64,000 nt of DNA from Lysobacter capsici (lineage in GTDB: Bacteria; Pseudomonadota; Gammaproteobacteria; Xanthomonadales; Xanthomonadaceae): positions 5,766,001 through 5,830,000 of the forward strand of contig NZ_CP076103.1 of NCBI RefSeq assembly GCF_018732085.1. Direction: 5' to 3'. The notes beneath the pieces are model-generated. The model was not told the DNA's origin. It ran no database searches and saw only the letters and a program-made list of their open reading frames with translations. The position numbers and the translations under genes were made by a program. This document shows positions 7,873 through 16,247 of the stretch, piece after piece; position 1 is the stretch's first letter; every line of letters starts with the position of its first letter.

Positions 7873-8613
7873 TCAGCCCATCGCGCCGTTGATTCCGATC
7901 ACCTGGCCGTTGATGTAACCGGCCTGTTCGCCGCACAGAAAACTCACCAGCGCCGCGACTTCCTCGACGCGGCCGGCGCGGCCGGCCGGCACCATCTGCT
8001 TGATGACTTCGGGCGGAAACGCCTGCGCGGCCATGCGTCCTTCGATGACCCCGGGCGCGACCACGTTGACGGTGATGCCGCGGCTGGCCATTTCGCGGGC
8101 CAGCGATTTGCTGGCGCCGTGCAGGCCGGCCTTGGCCGCGGCGTAATTGGTCTGGCCGCGATTGCCCAGCACCGCCGCCACCGACGAGACGCTGACGATG
8201 CGGCCCCAGCGCGTGCGCGCCATCGGCAGCAGCAACGGCTGGGTGACGTGGAAGAAGCCGTGCAGCGATACGTCGATGACCCGCTTCCACTGCGCATCGC
8301 TCATTCCGGCCATCGGTGCGTCGTCGTGGATGCCGGCGTTGTTGATCACGCCCTGGATCGGGCCGGCTGCGAGCAGGCCTTCGATCGCCGCGCGCGCGGC
8401 CTCGCCGTCGGCGACATCGAAAGCGATCGCTTCGGCCTCGCCGCCGCCGTCGCGTATCTGCGCGACGACCGCCTGCGCGCGCTCCAGATGGCCGTTGGCA
8501 TGGACGATCACCCGCCAGCCGTCGGCGGCCAGGCGCACGCAGATCGCGCTGCCCAGATCGCCGCTGCCGCCGGTGACCAGGGCGCGGCGCGCGGAATTGA
8601 CAGGCTCGGGCAT
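7873..8613 (-). CDS. 3-oxoacyl-ACP reductase (FabG-type SDR) of the pigment cluster
   Basis: A 246 aa short-chain dehydrogenase with the NAD(P)-binding TGGSGDLG motif at about residues 14-21, NNAG, catalytic Ser in IVSVSSVAAVLG, and YAAAK (Tyr-x3-Lys). The C-terminus YINGQVIGINGAMG is typical of FabG. It would reduce the 3-ketoacyl-ACP after each condensation. It lies in the aryl-polyene region with ketosynthase and dehydratases, which supports a role in polyene rather than housekeeping fatty acid synthesis. The cytoplasmic NADPH-dependent reaction is inferred from the family. Confidence 0.9.
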   Translation of the reverse strand: MPEPVNSARRALVTGGSGDLGSAICVRLAADGWRVIVHANGHLERAQAVVAQIRDGGGEAEAIAFDVADGEAARAAIEGLLAAGPIQGVINNAGIHDDAPMAGMSDAQWKRVIDVSLHGFFHVTQPLLLPMARTRWGRIVSVSSVAAVLGNRGQTNYAAAKAGLHGASKSLAREMASRGITVNVVAPGVIEGRMAAQAFPPEVIKQMVPAGRAGRVEEVAALVSFLCGEQAGYINGQVIGINGAMG

Positions 8614-8742
8614 GCGGACGGCTCCGTGGACGGTAGCCGATTGTCCCCGTCCCGCCGCCGCGACGGAAGCGGCGCGGAGCGGGGACCCGCCGCGGACGGT
8701 GCGCGACGATCGCCGGGGGGGCGAGCGTCCGACGCGCGCCGA

Positions 8743-9249
8743 TCAGTACTGCGGACGGTCGTCCGGATGCGGTGGCTGATCGCTGCGTCCGTGCAGCGGC
8801 TGGGCCGGGGTGAGCGTATGCGTGATCACCCGGCCCTCGCCGTCGCAGGCCAGCTCCTGCACGCCGCGCCACATCGCCCATTCGCGGCTGTCGTCGTCGC
8901 CGTGTTCGTCTTCGCCGTCGACCACCACCACGCACCATTCCAGCGTGCGTCGCGCGTACGGCTGCAGCGGCATGCACGACAAGGCGGGGAATTCGAGTTC
9001 GGTGCGGCCGTTATCGACCGTGGTGTCCAGCCACGACTGGAACACCGGCAGATCCGTGGCGAACAAACGGTGCATGTCGACCCAGGTGTCCTGCGGGATA
9101 TCGCGGTTGTCGTGGCGATCGTTGCGCTCGAACCAGGCCAACTGCGCACCGCGGCGCTGGCTGAGCCCGACCCGCAGGGTGAAGCGATGGCCGACCTGCA
9201 CTTCGTCGTGATGCAGGCTCAGGTCTGTGAAATGGAACTGCATGGGCAT
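8743..9249 (-). CDS. Conserved-looking hypothetical protein within the pigment cluster
   Basis: A 168 aa protein beginning at ATG 9249 after a GAGGA ribosome-binding site (a second ATG is at 9243). No signal peptide or membrane segment is visible. It is acidic in the middle (VVVVDGEDEHGDDDSREW) and His/Asp/Pro-rich at the C-terminus. I recognise no family. The composition and the codon pattern, with GC-rich third positions, support coding. It is 129 bp upstream of the FabG-like gene in the same direction and may be co-transcribed. Confidence 0.65.
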   Translation of the reverse strand: MPMQFHFTDLSLHHDEVQVGHRFTLRVGLSQRRGAQLAWFERNDRHDNRDIPQDTWVDMHRLFATDLPVFQSWLDTTVDNGRTELEFPALSCMPLQPYARRTLEWCVVVVDGEDEHGDDDSREWAMWRGVQELACDGEGRVITHTLTPAQPLHGRSDQPPHPDDRPQY

Positions 9250-9355
9250 GGAACCAGTCCTCGGCGAGCACGCGGCAGAAGCGTGTATGTCGGGAGGAAC
9301 GCGTCGCAGGCGCGGGTGTGAAATCATGCGGCCTGGATTGGACAGACACGCCGTC

Positions 9356-9622
9356 ATGCACCAGGACGAAACCCCGCACGCGCTGTATCTTCGGATCGAA
9401 GCCGAAACCGGCGACCCCATCGCGGCATTACGAGCGATACGGACCCGGTACGAGCTGACACTGGCGGCGGCCAAGGAAATCGGATTGCAGGCGGACGGAC
9501 TGGCATCCTCACTCGATGCGCATCAAGAAAGCTTGGCTCCCGCTCTTTTCCAGGCACTCGAACAGACCTGCGGCCCAAACGATGCCGCTCCTCGGCATGC
9601 AGCACGCACTCAAGACGACTGA
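9356..9622 (+). CDS. Small hypothetical protein (88 aa)
   Basis: The frame reads MHQDETPHALYLRIEAETG, then DPIAALRAIRTRYELTLAAAKEI, and ends in an acidic, His-containing tail. The central helix slightly resembles the C-terminal domain of ribosomal protein L7/L12, which is only a visual likeness. The start is uncertain: ATG 9356 or ATG 9326 in frame, neither with a strong ribosome-binding site. It is divergent from the hypothetical gene at 8743-9249 and unrelated to pigment synthesis by sequence. Confidence 0.45.
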   Translation: MHQDETPHALYLRIEAETGDPIAALRAIRTRYELTLAAAKEIGLQADGLASSLDAHQESLAPALFQALEQTCGPNDAAPRHAARTQDD

Positions 9623-9721
9623 TCGGTTTGAGCCAGCGCCCTGGTTTCGCTCTGCCGTACACCATGGGCTCTGAGCGCGATGGCCTCATGCATCAATACG
9701 AACATCATTCGCAGGCACGAA

Positions 9722-9855
9722 GTCTTTTGTGGGAGGGGCTTCAGCCCCGATGCTCTTGTTTCAGATCGCCGGGCCTCAAGGCCGCTTGTGCTTGTGTTGA
9801 GCAGCGCAGCGATCTGAGCCGAAAGGTCGGGGCTCAAGCCCCTCCTACAAAAGAT
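9722..9855. repeat. Dispersed inverted-repeat element (TTTTGTGGGAGGGGCTTCAGCCCCGA family)
   Basis: A half-element CTTTTGTGGGAGGGGCTTCAGCCCCGA begins at 9724. An inverted partner TCGGGGCTCAAGCCCCTCCTACAAAAG ends at 9853, so the unit is bounded by near-perfect inverted copies about 75 bp apart. A related half copy occurs near 27974-28003. It has no gene of its own and resembles bacterial REP/BIME-type repeats. The surrounding 9623-9882 holds nothing else. Confidence 0.75.
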
Positions 9856-9882
9856 TTCAAGCGGCGCGATCGCGCTGGCGGA

Positions 9883-10314
9883 TCAATCCGGCCGCGCCAT
9901 CACCGCCGCGCGCCCCTGGGCGATCAGATCGCCGGCATGGCGGATCTCGAATTCGTACTGCCAACTCTCGCCGGTATCGATCAGCTTGCGCGCGACGCCT
10001 TCGAGCGCGCCCGGCAAATCGTCGATGCGTGCGACCTGCAACTGCACGCCGCGCAACGCGACCAGCACGCCGGGACGGATCGCCACGCCGTCGCGCGCGG
10101 CCAGCAGGCCGCCATGCACGGCCATGGTCTGCGCGCCGTATTCGCACAGGTGCACCGCATGCAGACGCTGCGAATGCCGCAACGGATGCACCGGGTCGCG
10201 ATGGCCATGGCTGCGCAGCACGATGCGCTCGTCGTCCCAGTCGACCACTTCTTCCCACAGGCACATCAGGCCCTGATGCGGAATCAGCGCGGCAATCGCC
10301 TCACGCGTGTGCAC
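9883..10314 (-). CDS. Hotdog-fold 3-hydroxyacyl-ACP dehydratase-like protein (aryl-polyene type)
   Basis: A 143 aa protein with the opening ALIPHQGLMCLWEEVVDWD, typical of dehydratase-like proteins in aryl-polyene clusters, and HLCEYGAQTMAVHGGLLA in place of the FabA/FabZ central helix. GTG 10314 is chosen as start because GGAGG lies 6 bp upstream and the start overlaps the stop of the MMPL gene by 14 nt. ATGs at 10344 and 10329 are alternatives. It would dehydrate 3-hydroxyacyl-ACP in the polyene cycle or act as its regulatory partner. The Glu in CEYGAQ may be the catalytic acid; this is inferred. Confidence 0.78.
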   Translation of the reverse strand: MHTREAIAALIPHQGLMCLWEEVVDWDDERIVLRSHGHRDPVHPLRHSQRLHAVHLCEYGAQTMAVHGGLLAARDGVAIRPGVLVALRGVQLQVARIDDLPGALEGVARKLIDTGESWQYEFEIRHAGDLIAQGRAAVMARPD

Positions 10315-12667
10315 CGCCGGCCTCCGCATCGGGGTCGTCGGCACCGAGCATCGCAGTCGGCTCGCGCACGATCAGCAACGCAAGCACGAAATTGAACGCC
10401 ACGCCCAACGCGACGGTGGCGCCGATCGCGCGCAGCACCGGGATCGAGGACAGGCCGAGCAGTGCGAACACCAGCAGCGTCGTCAGGCTGCACACGATCA
10501 CCGCGTGCAAGGTGCGCAGCTGTTCGGCGCGGTCGTCGCCGGCGTGGTCGAAGAACAGGGCGTAATCCAGGCCCAGGCCGGCGGCGAGGATCAGCGAGAC
10601 CAGATGGAACAGATTCAGTTCCACGCCCAGGCCGCGCAGCACGGCGAGAATCAGCAAGGTGGTCAACGCCATCGGCGCGAGCACGCGCAGCACCCGTCGC
10701 GGCGAACGCAGCGCGATCCACACCGCGGCGGCGAGCAGTACGCCGGCCAGGCCCAAGGCCAGCAACACCCGGCCGCGGTATTCGGCGACCAGCGACTCCG
10801 ACGCCTGCTTGAGATCGAGCAACTGACCGCCGTGCTTGCGCACGACCTGCGCCACCGCGCCCGGATCGTGCAGACCGCTCAACGACACCAGTGCGGTGGC
10901 GTGATCGCCGCGTTGCAGCAGCAGACCGTCGACGCTGACCGCCAGCGGCGTGTCGGCCAGATCGCGCGGCGTCAGCGGCGGCGCATGTCGCGCGCGTTCG
11001 ACATCATCGAGGAACTCGGCGAAGGCGTCGCTGCGGAACGGGGTCGCCGCGACCGCGCTGTCGAGCGCGGCGCGCAGGGTCGCCGCATCGGGCAACAGGC
11101 GCTGGCGTTCGCGCTGGGTCTTGACGCTCGGCAGGTAACGCGCGGCCAGATCGTAGCCGGCGATCGCGCCGCGCTGGCGCAGCAGCGGCAGTTCCGGCAA
11201 CAACGCTTCGGATGCCTGCAACGCGGCCTCGGCGTCGCGGCCTTCGATGGCGATGATGTAGCGCACGTCCGGCGCGCCGAGTTCGCCGCGCAATTGCGCG
11301 TCGCGCGCCAACGCCGCGTCCGGCACCGGGGTCAGCTTGGCCAGATCGTTCTGCCAGAACGCGCCCGGCACGAACAGGATCACCGCCAATGCCAGCGCCG
11401 CGATCAAGGACACGCTGGCCACGCCCAGGCGCGGCCAGCGCGCGAGCGCGCTCCACACCCGCGCCAGCCGCGCCGAGGTGGCGACATCGCGCGGCGCCGG
11501 ATCGATCAGCGCCGGCAGCACGAAGCGCGTCGCCAGCGCGGCAGTGGCGAGGCCGACGATGGTGAACACCGCGAGCTGCTGCAAGCCGTCGACGCCGGAC
11601 ACGAAGAAGGTCAGATAGGCGATGCAGGTCGAGGCCACGCCGGTGCCGAGCGTCGGCCACAGACTGCGCGCGCTGGCCCACGGCGACAGCCCGGGCCGCT
11701 GATGACTGAACAAGTGGATCGGATAATCCTGGACCACGCCGATCAAGGTGAAACCGAAGGCGACGGTGATGCCGTGCACGCCGTCGAAGATCGCCGCGAC
11801 CGCGCCCAGTCCGGCCAGGCCCGCGGTCGCCAGCGGCAGGCCGCCGATCAGCGGCGCTTTCCAGCTGCGGTACGCGAGCCACAGCAAGGCGATGAACACC
11901 AGGCTGTCGATGCTGCCGATCAGGCTGGCTTCGCGCTGGGTGCGGCCGCCGATCTCGACCGAGAACGCGCCCGGCCCGCTGATGGTCAGACGCGAATTGC
12001 TGGCGCCGCGCGCCTGTTCGAACGCGCCGCGGATGGCGTCGATCGCGCTTTGCTGGCCGGTCGGATCGAACCCGGCCGCGCGCGTTTCCACCGCCAGCAA
12101 GGCCTGCTTGCCGGCGCGATCGAACCACACGCCATCGAGCGTCTGCGGCGCCTGCGCCGGTTGCCAGGCTTCGGCCAGGCGCAGCATTTCCAGGGTCGGA
12201 TCGCTGGCCAGCAACGGCTCGATCAATTCGCCGGCCGGCGAGCCCAGGTCCTGCACACGGGTGTCGAGCTGATCGCGCAGATAGGCCGCGTCCAGCGGCT
12301 GACCATCGAACGTCGGCGACAGCAGATAGCGGTAGGGACGCAGCCGCTCGGGCACCGATTCCAGGCCGAACCCGGCGCCGTTGGCGACCAGCTTGAACTG
12401 CGGCTGCGCGCTCAGGCGCTCGCGCATCGCCGAGGATTGCGCGGCCAGCGCGGCCGGATCGTCGCCTTCGAGCGCGATCAGCAGCAGGCGCGAACCCGGG
12501 CCTTCGCCGAGTTCGTCGATCAGCAGTTTCTGCGCGGGCGTCTGCGCGCTCGGCATGAACCGGCGCAGGTCGCCACTGAGTTTGAGCTGGCTGCCGATCG
12601 CCCAGCCGGCGAGCGCGAGCACCGCCAGCCACAGCAGGGCGAACCCGATCCGACGCGCGGGCGTCAT
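10301..12667 (-). CDS. MMPL/RND-superfamily exporter of the pigment cluster
   Basis: A 788 aa inner-membrane protein with one N-terminal hydrophobic segment, a large periplasmic domain, a membrane block (about residues 240-420) containing GLAGLGAVAAIFDGVHGITVA and GFTLIGVVQDYPIHLFSH, a second periplasmic loop and a C-terminal membrane block. This duplicated layout is that of MMPL/RND transporters. Exporters of this type sit in aryl-polyene clusters and are thought to move the polyene or its lipid conjugate across the inner membrane. ATG 12667 overlaps the preceding stop by 1 nt (TGATG). The reported longer frame starts at 12694. Confidence 0.85.
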   Translation of the reverse strand: MTPARRIGFALLWLAVLALAGWAIGSQLKLSGDLRRFMPSAQTPAQKLLIDELGEGPGSRLLLIALEGDDPAALAAQSSAMRERLSAQPQFKLVANGAGFGLESVPERLRPYRYLLSPTFDGQPLDAAYLRDQLDTRVQDLGSPAGELIEPLLASDPTLEMLRLAEAWQPAQAPQTLDGVWFDRAGKQALLAVETRAAGFDPTGQQSAIDAIRGAFEQARGASNSRLTISGPGAFSVEIGGRTQREASLIGSIDSLVFIALLWLAYRSWKAPLIGGLPLATAGLAGLGAVAAIFDGVHGITVAFGFTLIGVVQDYPIHLFSHQRPGLSPWASARSLWPTLGTGVASTCIAYLTFFVSGVDGLQQLAVFTIVGLATAALATRFVLPALIDPAPRDVATSARLARVWSALARWPRLGVASVSLIAALALAVILFVPGAFWQNDLAKLTPVPDAALARDAQLRGELGAPDVRYIIAIEGRDAEAALQASEALLPELPLLRQRGAIAGYDLAARYLPSVKTQRERQRLLPDAATLRAALDSAVAATPFRSDAFAEFLDDVERARHAPPLTPRDLADTPLAVSVDGLLLQRGDHATALVSLSGLHDPGAVAQVVRKHGGQLLDLKQASESLVAEYRGRVLLALGLAGVLLAAAVWIALRSPRRVLRVLAPMALTTLLILAVLRGLGVELNLFHLVSLILAAGLGLDYALFFDHAGDDRAEQLRTLHAVIVCSLTTLLVFALLGLSSIPVLRAIGATVALGVAFNFVLALLIVREPTAMLGADDPDAEAGGAHA

Positions 12668-13404
12668 CAACGCACGGCGCCGTGGCCGCGGCACAACGCG
12701 GCGAGCTGGCTCGCATCGTCGATGCCGGCGGCGGCGCGCGCGGCGCTGCTGAGCAAGGTGCGCTGTTGTTCGTTGCCGCGGGCCGGCAGGGTTTCGATGC
12801 AGCGCAGTTCATCGTCGCGGCCGAGCAGCACGATCTCGCGGATGCGCGCGGCGACCTTGGGATCTTTCGGCGTCATCGCGATCGTCCACTGCCGACGGGT
12901 ACCTTGCGCGCTCAGGCGGTAATGCTGTTCGAGCGCGGCACGATCGCCGCCGAGCAGCGCGCCGAAACTGGCCTGCAACGCGACCAGTTCGGGCGCGCGC
13001 GACAACGAGAATTTTTTCGCCGGTTTGCCGGCGCGGGCGATGCTGACCTCGCCCTGCCCCGGCTGCGCGCCGGTGCGGATGGTCGTGGTCTCGGCATAGG
13101 GCGCGCGCACTTCGCGCACCAGGGTCGAGGCGTCGGGCCGGCGGTATTCGCCGGACACGCGCAGCGGCGCCTTGAGCAAGGCCGAGCCGCGCACTTCGAC
13201 GAAATCGGTGCGCGCCGGAATCGGTTGGGCCAGGCGCGGCAGGATCACCGCGGGATCGGCCGGCGCATCGGCCGCCGGCGCGGACGCCGCCGCCGAGGCT
13301 TGCGCGAGCGCGGCCTCAGTAACCGGAGCGGCGTGCAGCGACCCGACGCTGGACATCAGCGCCAACGCCAGCGTCAGGCAGGGCTTGTTGAGGGTCATCG
13401 GCAT
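12667..13404 (-). CDS. LolA-like periplasmic carrier of the pigment cluster
   Basis: A 245 aa protein with a signal peptide (NKPCLTLALALMSSVGSLHA) followed by an Ala/Pro-rich linker, then a LolA-like beta fold: VEVRGSALLKAPLRVSGEYRRPDASTLVRE and TTIRTGAQPGQGEVSIARAG. LolA proteins ferry lipid-modified cargo across the periplasm. A LolA-like protein beside an MMPL exporter is usual in aryl-polyene clusters, so it may carry the polyene lipid. The start, ATG 13404 or 13398, falls inside the end of the acyltransferase gene, giving an overlap of 83-89 nt. The signal peptide argues that this overlap is real. Confidence 0.75.
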   Translation of the reverse strand: MPMTLNKPCLTLALALMSSVGSLHAAPVTEAALAQASAAASAPAADAPADPAVILPRLAQPIPARTDFVEVRGSALLKAPLRVSGEYRRPDASTLVREVRAPYAETTTIRTGAQPGQGEVSIARAGKPAKKFSLSRAPELVALQASFGALLGGDRAALEQHYRLSAQGTRRQWTIAMTPKDPKVAARIREIVLLGRDDELRCIETLPARGNEQQRTLLSSAARAAAGIDDASQLAALCRGHGAVR

Positions 13405-14296
13405 GCCAGAAATCGTAGAAGTTGAACCAGTTGTAAGGCGCGCTGCGGGCTTGGGCCTGCAGGCGCTCGGCGTAGCGCTGGACCAGCGCGGCGAGGATCG
13501 CCGGACGGTTATGCCGTTCGATCGCCACACCCTCGCTGAACGTTTCGAACACCAGGTCGTAATGCGAGCCGCCGCGATACAGGCCGAACGCCAGCACCAC
13601 CGGCAGTTTCAGCGCCGCCGCGATCAGCCACGGCGCGGTCGGAAACTGCGCGCTCGCGCCAAGGAACGAGGCGCTGGTCGACGGCTCGCCGGGCGCGGCG
13701 CGGTCGACCAGCAGCGCGACCAGCGCGCCTTCGTCGGTGGCCTGCTTGATCGCGAACACGATCGACGGCCCGTCCTGGCCGGCGTCGATGACGTTGCGCG
13801 CGATTTCCGGGTCCATCGCATCGAGCAACTGGGTGAGCTGCGGGTTGTGGGCGCGATCGAGCACCACCCGCACCTTGAGGTCCGGCCGTTGCCGCGCGAG
13901 CACGCGCAGCGCTTCGAAGCTGCCCAGGTGCGAGCCGAACAGCAGCATGCCCTGGCCGCGGTCGAGCTGGCGGTCGATCGGTTCCAGGCCGCTGATGCTG
14001 ACGTCGAAGCGGTCCATGCCGCGACTGAGCATGTACAGCCGGTCGAGGATGGTCGCGGCGAAGGTGTGGATATGGCGGGCGACGTCGAACAAGGTCGGCG
14101 GGCGATCGAGCACGCGCGCCAGGTACGCGCGCGAGGCGCGGCGTTCGGGACCGCGCACGATCAGGAAGTAGGCGACGATCGGGTACAGCGTGAGCCGCGC
14201 GATCGAGCGGCCACCGTTGCTGGCGATGAAGCGGATCAGGTGAAACGCGAAACGGCTGCCACCTTCGGGACGTTGCTTCCAGTGCGACGCGCTCAT
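13316..14296 (-). CDS. LpxL/HtrB-like acyltransferase of the pigment cluster
   Basis: A 326 aa lysophospholipid/lipid A-type acyltransferase. The HX4(D/E) catalytic motif appears as HLGSFE in LLFGSHLGSFEALR; the family's substrate-binding blocks RAHNPQLTQLL and LVDRAAPGEPSTSASFLG follow. The C-terminus reads YNWFNFYDFWHAD, typical of this group. In aryl-polyene loci such an enzyme would attach the polyene acyl group to a lipid or glycolipid carrier. The start overlaps the upstream dehydratase stop by 4 nt (ATGA) and the 3' end overlaps the LolA-like gene. Substrate is inferred. Confidence 0.85.
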   Translation of the reverse strand: MSASHWKQRPEGGSRFAFHLIRFIASNGGRSIARLTLYPIVAYFLIVRGPERRASRAYLARVLDRPPTLFDVARHIHTFAATILDRLYMLSRGMDRFDVSISGLEPIDRQLDRGQGMLLFGSHLGSFEALRVLARQRPDLKVRVVLDRAHNPQLTQLLDAMDPEIARNVIDAGQDGPSIVFAIKQATDEGALVALLVDRAAPGEPSTSASFLGASAQFPTAPWLIAAALKLPVVLAFGLYRGGSHYDLVFETFSEGVAIERHNRPAILAALVQRYAERLQAQARSAPYNWFNFYDFWHADDPQQALPDAGVGADVQRRVAARRSGY

Positions 14297-14613
14297 GCCG
14301 GTTCGTCCGTGGCGACGGCGGGAGCGGGCGGCGGCTCGGCGACGATCTCGCCGCTGGCCAGCAGCTCGCCCGAATGCAGCACGCGAAACCGCCAGCGCGC
14401 CGCGCCGAGGGTGTCCAGTTCGATCTGCGCAGACTGCTCCGGCAGCAACGGCCGCAGGAACTTCACCTGCGGCAGGCGCAGACCGCTCAGCGGCCCGTGC
14501 AGCGCTTCGACCGCTTCGATCACCCGATCGAGCAGCACCACGCCGGGCACCAGCGGGCGGCCCGGAAAGTGGCCCGGCAGGCAGGGATGATCGGCGGCGA
14601 GGGCAAACGGCAT
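14293..14613 (-). CDS. FabZ/ApeI-like 3-hydroxyacyl-ACP dehydratase
   Basis: A 106 aa hotdog protein with GHFPGRPLVPGVVLLDRVIEAV, the FabZ/FabA active-site segment. The catalytic His is present (GHFPG), while the acidic residue after VLL is Asp where FabZ has Glu. It would remove water from 3-hydroxyacyl-ACP to give the conjugated double bonds. The next gene starts inside its stop (ATGA at 14293-14296). It is shorter than FabZ (about 150 aa), matching the small dehydratases of aryl-polyene clusters. The start ATG 14613 lies just downstream of a repeat element. Confidence 0.8.
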   Translation of the reverse strand: MPFALAADHPCLPGHFPGRPLVPGVVLLDRVIEAVEALHGPLSGLRLPQVKFLRPLLPEQSAQIELDTLGAARWRFRVLHSGELLASGEIVAEPPPAPAVATDEPA

Positions 14614-14701
14614 GATGCGGACAGACTACGGCGCGGACGGTGAAGCCGAAGGATAAAGCAGGCGCCTGGGAAACGTGACGAAAATGGCGGTTTCCCCGTC
14701 A

Positions 14702-14826
14702 ACTCCCTCTCCCGCGTGCGGGAGAGGGTTGGGGCGAGGGGCTTGCGGCGGTTCGCAGACTTACTCCGCCACCGGTGCCCTCATCCGGCCCTGCGGGCCA
14801 CCTTCTCCCGCAAGCGGGAGAAGGAT
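14702..14826. repeat. Dispersed palindromic repeat (CCCTCTCCCGC..GCGGGAGAGGG family)
   Basis: Two hairpins lie here: CCCTCTCCCGCGTGCGGGAGAGGG at 14705-14728 and CCTTCTCCCGCAAGCGGGAGAAGG at 14801-14824. The same family appears at 39416-39590. It separates the hotdog dehydratase gene from the upstream COG4648-like gene, both on the minus strand, and might break or attenuate the operon. It encodes nothing recognisable. Confidence 0.8.
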
Positions 14827-14829
14827 TCA

Positions 14830-15537
14830 TCAGGAAAACAGCTCTTTCCAGAACCCCGGCCCCAGCTGCGCCATCTTGCGCAGGAAATCGAAGAATCCCT
14901 TCTCCGGCCGATCCTTGAACAGCCGCCGGCGGACCAGGTACTCGCCGGCGAACATGCCGCCGACCACGCCGTAATTGAGGATGTTGGCGAACCACGACCA
15001 CTGCTCCTGGGTGATCGCCAGCGCCGGTGTGTAGCCCAGTTGCGCCAGCACTCCATCGGGCACCGCGATCATCGCCAACGCGCCATTGACCAGGCCCAGC
15101 CCGGCCAGCACGCAGGCCCACAGCAGGGTCAGGCGACGGGTGTAGCGGTACAGGTCGGGCGCCAGTTCGCGCGGCGCGCAGCCGTGCAGGGCGGCGACGA
15201 TGCGGGTGATCAGGCCTTCGCGCGGCGCGCGCAGGCTGCGCCCGAACCACCACGCCAGCCAGCCGTTGAACAGCACCGGCGGGGTCAGCAGCAGCATCTG
15301 TGCGTACGGCGTCGGCGCGATCGCGGCGAGCGCGCCGAGCAGCAACACGGTCGCGATCCACGGCGCCGGGCGCAGTCCGAGCAGGCCGTCGATGGTGACG
15401 AACACCACCAGGTCGGCCAGGGCCAACGCGGCCAGCACGCCGCTGCCTTCGTGGCTGGCCCAGTGCGCGAGCAACGGATAGGCGATCGCGAGCAGCAGTC
15501 GCGCCGGTCCGCTGAGGCTGGACGATGAATCGTTCAC
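14830..15537 (-). CDS. COG4648-like integral membrane protein of aryl-polyene cluster
   Basis: A 235 aa protein with several hydrophobic segments (LLLAIAYPLLAHW, LAALALADLVVFVTIDGLLG, WIATVLLLGALAAIA and others) and a C-terminal FDFLRKMAQLGPGFWKELFS. This resembles the membrane protein, sometimes called ketosynthase, found next to ACP genes in aryl-polyene clusters. The reaction is not known. GTG 15537 (VNDSSSSLSG) is chosen because the hydrophobic part starts soon after; the frame also has a GTG at 15588. Its 3' side is the repeat at 14702-14826. Membrane location is clear, function inferred from context. Confidence 0.7.
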   Translation of the reverse strand: MNDSSSSLSGPARLLLAIAYPLLAHWASHEGSGVLAALALADLVVFVTIDGLLGLRPAPWIATVLLLGALAAIAPTPYAQMLLLTPPVLFNGWLAWWFGRSLRAPREGLITRIVAALHGCAPRELAPDLYRYTRRLTLLWACVLAGLGLVNGALAMIAVPDGVLAQLGYTPALAITQEQWSWFANILNYGVVGGMFAGEYLVRRRLFKDRPEKGFFDFLRKMAQLGPGFWKELFS

Positions 15538-15758
15538 GGGATCGAAGGTCCGGCGGGGCGTGTGGGCGGGGCGTGCATGGCGAGCCACGATAGCGGCGGC
15601 GCGCGCCGGATGCGCCGGCCGAACGGCATGGATGCGCGATGCGGGGCCGTACCGTGACCGGCCGGAGCAGGCCGCGTCACGCCGAACCTGCCGACTGCGT
15701 CGGTTGCGCCGAACCGGGCCGAATCGAAGCGCCGCCGGTGTCGGCGCGCGACGACGGC

Positions 15759-16028
15759 TCAGGCCGCGCGGTGCTGTTCGATGTGACCCGACAGCGCGCG
15801 CAGCGAGGCGAAGATGCGGCGGTTCTCGTCGCTGTCGGAGCGCAACTGGAAGCCGTAGCGCTTGGTGATCGCCAGCGCGAGTTCCAGCGCGTCGATCGAA
15901 TCCAGGCCCAGGCCGTCGTTGAACAGCGCCGCGTCCGGATCGATCTGCTCCGGCGCCACGTCTTCAAGATTCAGACTCTCAACCAGCAGCTGCGCCAGTT
16001 CGCGTTCGGCGGGACTTTGTTCAGACAT
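15759..16028 (-). CDS. Acyl carrier protein of the aryl-polyene cluster
   Basis: An 89 aa ACP starting at ATG 16028 (MSEQSPAERELAQLLVESLN). The phosphopantetheine attachment site is Ser44 in GLGLDSIDALEL. The surface is acidic as in other ACPs. It would carry the growing polyene for the ketosynthase, reductase and dehydratases nearby, after activation by the PPTase encoded at 61813-62421. The frame remains open upstream to 16241, but those residues have no ACP likeness. It is first of the minus-strand operon and divergent from the halogenase gene, with a 219-bp promoter region between them. Confidence 0.9.
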   Translation of the reverse strand: MSEQSPAERELAQLLVESLNLEDVAPEQIDPDAALFNDGLGLDSIDALELALAITKRYGFQLRSDSDENRRIFASLRALSGHIEQHRAA

Positions 16029-16247
16029 CGTGCGATCCGGTAACGGCGTAAGCGAGGGGCGCCACGATCCTTCATCGCGGCGCAGCGTGCAACCGGTCAC
16101 AGCGCGCGGGCCGCGGGGCCGACCCGCCCAGCCGCCCCATTCGCCAGCAATTTCAACCGCTTGCGCATTTTCGGCGATAAATCTGCGGCCCTGCGTCTTG
16201 ACCTGACCTGCGCACAGTCCAGCGGAGCCGCAGGCTATCATTTGCGC

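Noticed and set aside
7757..8977. 406 aa minus-strand frame
   Set aside because: Different frame from the FabG-like gene it covers; composition is Arg/Gly/Pro-rich with no motifs.
10307..12922. 871 aa open frame on the plus strand
   Set aside because: It is the antisense shadow of the MMPL and LolA-like genes; the product is Arg/Gln/Ala-rich without motifs.
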